A stretch of 10,497 bases of DNA, taken from positions 1 to 10,497 of the forward strand of contig MFCJ01000003.1 in the NCBI GenBank assembly GCA_001775255.1, given 5' to 3'. Shown in pieces: positions 5,809 to 10,497 of the stretch (position 1 is the first letter of the stretch; every line of letters starts with the position of its first letter). The notes beneath the pieces are model-generated. The model was not told where the DNA came from and made no database searches. It saw nothing but the letters and a program-made list of their open reading frames with translations. Position numbers and translations under genes: made by a program. The stretch is from Candidatus Dadabacteria bacterium RIFCSPHIGHO2_12_FULL_53_21 (lineage in GTDB: Bacteria; Desulfobacterota_D; UBA1144; Nemesobacterales; UBA2774).

Positions 5809-7004
5809 ATGAGCCTTATCCCGTCGTCCGGTTCGGCAAAATATACTGCAGCACCCAAGCCCGGCTCCGGATGCCGTTTCTTATACCGTTCCAGGATACC
5901 GGCGGCCGAATCATGCGGGAAGTCTCTTCTCACAAAGGCGGTAACGGACCCGCCGTATCCCCCTCCGTTAAGCCTGCTCCCGTAAACACCCCCGGTCGAG
6001 CTTATTATCTCCTGGAGCGATATCAGCTCGGGGCTGCCGACTCCGTAATTTACAAACGAGCTCTCGCAGGATTCGTTCATGAGACGCCCGAAAGCAATCA
6101 TGTCGCCCCTGTTCCACGCGGCGACCCCCATCGTCACGCGCTCTACTTCTGTAAAGAAATGCTCCGCCCTCCTCCTGAGTTCCTCCGGGAGCTTCGGCGA
6201 TTTTTCACGAAACACGGTTTCGGGAATATAAGAGAGCGTCTTCGCCGATCTCAGTCCCCCCATTATCCCGAGGAGTCCCGCCGCCTTTCTGCATTCCTCG
6301 ACGCGGGTGTTGAACCCCGATGACGTGAGCTCGCGCGGGATGCCTGAATATACGATCAATATTTTAAAGTCTTCCCAGTTTTTGGGCCTCGGATAAGCCG
6401 CAGTATGTCCGGTAACCGTATCTATGTATAAGAGGCTGTCTTTTTTGCCGTACACGATCGACGACTGGTCGAGTATGCCGTTTGAGAGCTTGAGATAATC
6501 GTTCTCGATCCTCCTGTCGAGCTCGACACACTCCTCCGGCCCGAGCTCCAGATCGTTCGCGTAAGCGAGGGCTTTAAGGTACGCGAGCCCCGCAGATGCG
6601 GACGAGCTCAAGCCGGCGGAGGGGAGTGTCCCCGAGAGAGCGCCCGTGAACCCTCTCCGTATGCCGCGGTACTCGGCGAGCGCTTTCGCTGCCCCCATCG
6701 CGTATCTGCCCCAGTCGTCCCTGCCGGGGGATTTGATGCTGTCGATGTCGAATTCGGTTACCCCCGGGAAGTTCATGCTGTAGAGCCTCACCCTTTTCTC
6801 GTCGATCGGAGTGAATGCGAGCACGGTCCGGGCGTCTATCGTCATCCCGAGTACGGAGCCCCCCTGGTGGTCGATGTGCGCGCCCAGAGGGGAAATGCGG
6901 TAAGGGGATACTACTATATTTAGACGGGACTCGTTAAAGCTTTCTCTTCTCTTTAAATATGCTGCGGCTTCTTCCGTTTGTTTTTCAAGTGCGATGAATT
7001 CCAT
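5805..7004 (-). CDS. GHMP sugar 1-kinase, galacturonokinase-like
   Basis: A 399-aa cytoplasmic GHMP-superfamily kinase of the galactokinase branch, phosphorylating a sugar at C1 with ATP. Motif 1 is SPYRISPLGAHIDHQGG (33-49), where galactokinases have GR.NLIGEH.DYN.G. Motif 2, the ATP loop, is LPSAGLSSSASAG (127-139). The catalytic Asp is D179 in NGILDQSS, with R36 at the partner Arg position. Motif 3 is RLNGGGYGG (344-352). Motif 1, NGILDQS, RAEHFF (279-284) and GGVYGSRLNGGG closely resemble plant galacturonic acid kinase as I remember it. In particular, A42 replaces the Glu that galactokinases use to hold the galactose 6-hydroxyl, as expected for a 6-carboxylate substrate. It starts 24 bp after the ABC transporter gene and overlaps the nucleotidyltransferase gene by 4 bp. 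The ATG at 7002-7004 has only a weak upstream CGGA. The kinase family is sure; galacturonate as substrate is inference. Confidence 0.9.
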   Translation of the reverse strand: MEFIALEKQTEEAAAYLKRRESFNESRLNIVVSPYRISPLGAHIDHQGGSVLGMTIDARTVLAFTPIDEKRVRLYSMNFPGVTEFDIDSIKSPGRDDWGRYAMGAAKALAEYRGIRRGFTGALSGTLPSAGLSSSASAGLAYLKALAYANDLELGPEECVELDRRIENDYLKLSNGILDQSSIVYGKKDSLLYIDTVTGHTAAYPRPKNWEDFKILIVYSGIPRELTSSGFNTRVEECRKAAGLLGIMGGLRSAKTLSYIPETVFREKSPKLPEELRRRAEHFFTEVERVTMGVAAWNRGDMIAFGRLMNESCESSFVNYGVGSPELISLQEIISSTGGVYGSRLNGGGYGGSVTAFVRRDFPHDSAAGILERYKKRHPEPGLGAAVYFAEPDDGIRLI

Positions 7005-7028
7005 TGTGCGTATCCGGCGTTGTGACGG

Positions 7029-9095
7029 TCAATCCGTCAGCAGTGAAAAGCGGTGTATCTCATTCTGAAGCCTATAGAGGTTATAATATATCCCCTTCCT
7101 CTCCAGCAGCCCCGCATGCGTTCCTATCTCCGATATCTCGCCCTTATGGATGACCATGATCCTGTCGGCGTGTCTTACGTTCGAGAGCCTGTGGGCGATT
7201 ATCAGCGTCGTCTGGTCGCGGGCCTCGTTCCTGAGCGCCCTCTGAATGTTTCTTTCGATCCTCGCGTCGATATTCGAGGTCGCTTCGTCGAGTATCAGGA
7301 ACCTGGCGTTTTTCGAAAACGCCTGTCCCAGCGAGACGAGCTGCTTTTCTCCCGAAGAGATGGTATTCCCGTTCGACTTTATCCGGTCTATCTTTATCGC
7401 CTTCGAGAATTCGTCGTGTTCCGTATCGGAAATATTCTTCCCGTAGAGAAACAGGTCCTGGAATACCGCCGAGATGTTCCCCCTCAGAAACTCCGGGCTG
7501 AGTTCCTTTATGTCCCTGCCGCCGAAGAGAATCTGCCCCCTCTCCACGTCGTAGAATCTGAGTATCAGATTGACAATAGTCGTCTTGCCCGACCCCGTAA
7601 GTCCGACCAGCGCCACTGTCTCTCCTGGCTCTATCGTGAACGATACGTCCTTGAGGACCCAGTCATTGTCATTGTACGAGAACCACACGTTTTTAAATTC
7701 GAGCTTCCCGCTGATGAACCCATCCCTTGCCCCCTCCCTTTGCTCCGGCTTCACGTTTACGAGCTCGTAGAGGTTTTCGCTCGCCGCTGTCGCGGACTGG
7801 AATATGTTATACCTTTCCGCGAGCTCCATGATGGGACGGAAAAGCATTCTCACGTAGTAGAGATAAGCGAGGAGGGCGCCGATTGTGAGTTCGAGTTTCA
7901 GTACGCCGAGCCCTCCGTACCAGAGTATAAAAGCGACCGTGAATACGCTCATGAATTCGATAAACGGCCTGAACGTCGCGTAGACCCACAGCTGGTCCAT
8001 GTTCGCCTTGAAGTTCTCTTTGTTGGTCTCCTTGAACTTCTCGAAGTTCTCCATTTCCCTGTTATACAGCTTTATAAGCACGATCCCTCTGACGCTCTCC
8101 TGGACGAACGCGTTCAGCTTCGCGATCGACCTCCTTACGTCCCTGTAGACTGTCTTGAGCTTCATTCTGAAGAGACCCGCGAAGAAGAACATCAGCACCG
8201 TAAAAACTGCGACGAAGAGAGTGAGCTCCCTGTTCATATAGAACATGACTATAAAGACACCCACGACTACGAGGACGTCTTTAATAAACTGTACGGCCAC
8301 GGATGTGTACATTTCGTTAATCGCGTTAACGTCGTTAGTCACCCTGGTCGTCAGCCTGCCCACGGGATTCTTGTCGAAGAACGGCTGGGGAAGGCTCAGT
8401 ATGTGGGAGAAAACCTCCGTCCTCATCCTGTGCATTATCCTGTGGCCCGAATAGTTAAGGAGGTAAGTAAAGAGCGAGCTGAGGATAAATATCCCGGTAA
8501 GACACGCGAACACGACGGTCGATAAAACAATCACTTCCCTTATATCTTCGCTTCTCAGTAAGAGGAGGTCGTCCCTGCCGAGCCCCTTGAGAGACGTGTA
8601 GCTTATGTAGTAGACGTCGCCGGCCCGTTTAAAGAGAGCGCCCTTCTCTTTAATGATTTCAGTCGCGCGGGTGAGCTTGTCCTTATCGAAACGGGCGGGG
8701 TCTATGACGAGGTATCTCTCTTCCGGGACGGTTCCGAGTTTTTCGAGGTCGTTCCTGTCGGCGTTGTCGATCCCTGACATGTCGATGAGGTAGGAATTCG
8801 CTCCCATGGGGATCACCATGTCCGGGTATCTGTCCCTGACGGATTTCTCGAATTCCCTGTCCTTCCCGCTGTCTTTGAACCGGGCGATACCCCACGCCGG
8901 GTAGATATATTTATCTACCGCGATCTTGGTTATGTAGGGGACCGTGAGTTCGAGGAGAGCAGTCAGGATCATCAACACCAGAGCGGCCGCCATCAGGACC
9001 CTGTGGGGTCCCGTGAAGCCGTAAAGCCACCTGATTATGCTGAGGTCCTGTGTCCCCTCCCCCCTTTTTGATTCCTCGCTTTCCGTTACTGCCAA
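7029..9095 (-). CDS. ABC exporter, fused permease-ATPase (MsbA/MdlB-like) with extracytoplasmic insertion
   Basis: A 688-aa inner-membrane half-transporter that would dimerise and export a substrate using ATP. TM1 is about 33-55. A hydrophilic insertion at about 65-186 precedes TM2 (188-212); TM3-TM4 span 265-310 and TM5-TM6 about 378-420. The nucleotide-binding domain runs from about 463. It has the A-loop aromatic Y474, Walker A GLTGSGKT (498-505), Q-loop Q546, signature ISSGEKQ (579-585), Walker B FLILDEATS (D603, E604), D-loop SNID and H-loop H635. All catalytic residues are present. The segment between Q-loop and signature is about 20 residues shorter than in MsbA or Sav1866, and there is no TEVGERG X-loop. 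The start is TTG (9093-9095), strongly supported by GGGGAGA at 9103-9109, seven bases upstream; the first internal Met is residue 35. It is the first gene of an operon with the kinase and nucleotidyltransferase, suggesting a glycan-related cargo. Confidence 0.93.
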   Translation of the reverse strand: MAVTESEESKRGEGTQDLSIIRWLYGFTGPHRVLMAAALVLMILTALLELTVPYITKIAVDKYIYPAWGIARFKDSGKDREFEKSVRDRYPDMVIPMGANSYLIDMSGIDNADRNDLEKLGTVPEERYLVIDPARFDKDKLTRATEIIKEKGALFKRAGDVYYISYTSLKGLGRDDLLLLRSEDIREVIVLSTVVFACLTGIFILSSLFTYLLNYSGHRIMHRMRTEVFSHILSLPQPFFDKNPVGRLTTRVTNDVNAINEMYTSVAVQFIKDVLVVVGVFIVMFYMNRELTLFVAVFTVLMFFFAGLFRMKLKTVYRDVRRSIAKLNAFVQESVRGIVLIKLYNREMENFEKFKETNKENFKANMDQLWVYATFRPFIEFMSVFTVAFILWYGGLGVLKLELTIGALLAYLYYVRMLFRPIMELAERYNIFQSATAASENLYELVNVKPEQREGARDGFISGKLEFKNVWFSYNDNDWVLKDVSFTIEPGETVALVGLTGSGKTTIVNLILRFYDVERGQILFGGRDIKELSPEFLRGNISAVFQDLFLYGKNISDTEHDEFSKAIKIDRIKSNGNTISSGEKQLVSLGQAFSKNARFLILDEATSNIDARIERNIQRALRNEARDQTTLIIAHRLSNVRHADRIMVIHKGEISEIGTHAGLLERKGIYYNLYRLQNEIHRFSLLTD

Positions 9096-9109
9096 CGTAT
9101 TCTCTCCCC

Positions 9110-9119
9110 GTACGCGTAC
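9110..9119. repeat. 10-bp perfect palindrome upstream of the ABC exporter gene
   Basis: GTACGCGTAC is perfectly self-complementary and ends one base upstream of the GGGGAGAG ribosome binding site of the exporter gene. It could be an operator half or a small structure masking the ribosome binding site. A single palindrome of this size may also be chance. Confidence 0.3.
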
Positions 9120-9318
9120 CAGGACGCTAATTTACGATATAGTTTAACCGGCGCTCATATTGCTTCGGGATTCAAGCGGTCTTCCTTCTCCCCCTTTGTA
9201 AAGAAAACACATCTTCAGTACTATAATTCTATTTGCTCATTACGGAAAATCAAAACTGTCATTGGCAGTACGCCGATTGCTGTCGGACAGTATCTTGTTA
9301 ATTATGCCGGAGGCATCA

Positions 9319-9621
9319 ATGATTAAGCACATAGTGATGTGGAGGCTCAAGGATTTCGCTGCCGGGGCTTCTAAAGAGGAGAATGCGAGGAAGCTGAAGG
9401 AATCCCTCGAGGCGTTAGACAGGGTTATAGACGAGATTACGGCGATAGAGGTCGGGATAAATTTTAATGCCTCCCCCGCGGCCTTCGACGTTGTTTTATA
9501 TTCGGAGTTTGAAAACCGAGAAGGGCTCGAAGCTTATCAGAACCATCCCGAGCATCTCAAGATCGCAGATTTTGTGGGCGAGATACGCTCCGACAGGGCA
9601 GTGGCCGATTACGAATACTGA
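9319..9621 (+). CDS. Dabb-domain (stress-responsive alpha/beta-barrel) protein
   Basis: A 100-aa protein of the Dabb family, small dimeric ferredoxin-like alpha+beta-barrel proteins. It begins with the family hallmark MIKHIVMWRLKD. It continues through a helix (about 16-40), a beta strand ending VGINFN, the DVVLYSEFEN strand, and the helix containing YQNHPEHLKIADFV, which is the second hallmark. Length is typical for a single-domain member. The reaction is unknown: bacterial Dabb proteins are mostly uncharacterised, while a few relatives act as cyclases or bind small molecules. The start at 9319 is chosen because GGAGG at 9309-9313 lies five bases before the ATG and because family proteins begin MIKHIV. 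A longer frame back to a TTG at 9262 has no ribosome binding site and adds 19 unrelated residues. A TATAAT at 9222-9227 could be its -10. It converges with tsaD, 12 bp away. Confidence 0.88.
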   Translation: MIKHIVMWRLKDFAAGASKEENARKLKESLEALDRVIDEITAIEVGINFNASPAAFDVVLYSEFENREGLEAYQNHPEHLKIADFVGEIRSDRAVADYEY

Positions 9622-9633
9622 CTTGCGGAAGAC

Positions 9634-10497
9634 TCATAAGCCTGAAACCATTCCCTTTCCCCTTATGTACCTGGGTCTCGATGTGGAATAGGGGTTTATG
9701 TTCAGCCCCGAGGTTTCTCCCCGCCTGAGTTTAGCCGCGCCGAGCGCGCCTATCATAGCGGCGTTGTCGGTGCAGAATACCGGTGACGGTATGCGGAGGG
9801 TTATCCCCTCCTCCTCGAACCTCTCTTTCGCGAGCGCCCTGAGGCGGGAATTACACGCCACCCCTCCCGCAATGACCACTGACCCGACGCCGGATTCTTT
9901 TGCTGCGAGGAGCGTTTTCTCGGTCAGTGTCTCCGCAATCGCCTCCTGGTAGCAGGCGCATATGTCCCTTATCTGCTCATCGTCGGGGTCGGGGTTTTTC
10001 CGCAGGTAATATACGAGAGAGGTCTTGAGCCCGCTGAAGCTGAAGTCGAGGGTCTTTGTGCCCTTGAAAGGCCTCGGAAAGCGTATCGCCTCCGGGTTTC
10101 CTTCCTTCGCGAGCCTGTCTATCGCCACCCCTCCCGGGTATTCGAGCCCGAGTACTTTGGCTGCCTTGTCGAACGCTTCCCCAGCCGCGTCGTCCCTCGT
10201 TTTTCCGATTAGCTCGAACTCCGTATAGCCCTTCACGAGATAAAGGCTCGTATGTCCGCCCGAGACGACCAGGCCCACGAACGGGAACTCCGCGTCGTGC
10301 TCGAGGTGCACTGCGGACAGGTGCGCCTCCAGGTGGTTCACGCCGATGAGAGGGACGCCGAGTCCGTATGCGAACGCCTTTGCCGTCGAAAGCCCTACCA
10401 TGAGGGAGCCGATGAGCCCCGGCCCGTTCGTAACCGCGATACCCTCGATCTCTTCCCTTTCCTTGCCGGCTCCGTTAAGCGCCTTTTCGATTACCGT
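9634..10497 (-). CDS. tsaD: tRNA threonylcarbamoyladenosine synthase subunit TsaD (5' end outside window)
   Basis: TsaD (Gcp/Kae1 family) transfers threonylcarbamoyl from TC-AMP to A37 of ANN-decoding tRNAs, working in bacteria with TsaB and TsaE. The frame is open to the window edge, giving 287 residues; about 55 N-terminal residues should lie beyond 10497, judged against the E. coli protein. Visible are AVTNGPGLIGSLMVG near the left end of the fragment and the metal-binding HLEAH motif (fragment H55 and H59). They are followed by VVSGGHTSL, the DDAAGEAFDKAAK helix, LDFSFSGLKT, IAGGVACNSRLR and the third metal ligand in FCTDNAAMIG (fragment D244). An internal ATG at 10399-10401 is not the start, since conserved family sequence continues in frame upstream of it. 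The gene is normally essential. Its 3' end converges with the Dabb gene. Confidence 0.97.
   Translation of the reverse strand, partial: TVIEKALNGAGKEREEIEGIAVTNGPGLIGSLMVGLSTAKAFAYGLGVPLIGVNHLEAHLSAVHLEHDAEFPFVGLVVSGGHTSLYLVKGYTEFELIGKTRDDAAGEAFDKAAKVLGLEYPGGVAIDRLAKEGNPEAIRFPRPFKGTKTLDFSFSGLKTSLVYYLRKNPDPDDEQIRDICACYQEAIAETLTEKTLLAAKESGVGSVVIAGGVACNSRLRALAKERFEEEGITLRIPSPVFCTDNAAMIGALGAAKLRRGETSGLNINPYSTSRPRYIRGKGMVSGL

Noticed and set aside
5359..5985. + strand open frame of 208 codons spanning the nucleotidyltransferase and kinase genes
   Set aside because: Antisense to two confidently assigned enzymes and without a ribosome binding site or recognisable motifs.
7053..8525. Long + strand open frame of 490 codons
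   Set aside because: It is antisense to the ABC exporter, whose frame carries all canonical ABC motifs. The + strand product is Arg/Glu/Val-rich with no recognisable domain, a typical GC-rich shadow.
9262..9318. Upstream TTG start for the Dabb protein
   Set aside because: No ribosome binding site at 9262. Family proteins start at MIKHIV, and GGAGG lies directly in front of the ATG at 9319.
10399..10401. Internal ATG as start of tsaD
   Set aside because: Conserved family sequence (AVTNGPGLIGSL) continues in frame upstream to the window edge, so the gene is truncated by the window, not starting here.
1..10497. Mobile elements, CRISPR arrays, tRNA or rRNA genes
   Set aside because: I saw no transposase or integrase frames, no regularly spaced direct repeats, and no tRNA- or rRNA-like sequence in the gaps. 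The longest gap is about 250 bp.

Overview
This window looks like ordinary chromosome from a Gram-negative-type bacterium of moderately high GC. It carries the MEP-pathway enzyme IspH, the tRNA-modification protein TsaD, an RpoD/RpoS-type sigma factor and Shine-Dalgarno-led genes packed tightly on both strands. The lineage cannot be fixed from the sequence alone. Deltaproteobacteria (Desulfobacterota) or a related candidate phylum would fit the protein style, but this is a weak guess. I see no phage, transposon, CRISPR array, rRNA or tRNA.

Left part (1-2869): the last codons of an unidentified + strand gene run 11 bp into the end of a convergent short-chain dehydrogenase/reductase. That gene and an alpha/beta hydrolase start divergently from a 173-bp AT-richer gap. 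The hydrolase is followed 49 bp later by ispH in the same direction.

Middle part (2870-5037): the gap after ispH holds a decayed, headless C-terminus of a beta-carbonic anhydrase on the minus strand, directly behind the 3' end of a group-2-like sigma-70 gene. Upstream of the sigma gene is a MarR-family regulator with a cysteine-rich tail. Both genes have a putative promoter whose -10 element is followed, after exactly two bases (TG), by the same 15-bp inverted repeat, TTTAGGTANNCTAAA read along the minus strand. A third, slightly degenerate copy lies further into the sigma leader. The simplest reading is a small circuit in which the MarR protein represses itself and the sigma factor and is released by a redox or metal signal sensed by its Cys/His tail. 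This is the most interesting item in the window.

Right part (5038-9095): three minus-strand genes form an apparent operon: an ABC exporter (start codon TTG), a GHMP sugar kinase closely resembling plant galacturonokinase, and a sugar-1-phosphate nucleotidyltransferase overlapping the kinase by 4 bp. Kinase and nucleotidyltransferase could turn a free sugar, plausibly galacturonate, into an NDP-sugar. The exporter is unusual in having a large extracytoplasmic insertion and a shortened ATPase helical subdomain. At the right edge a small Dabb-domain protein (+) converges on tsaD (-), which runs off the window.
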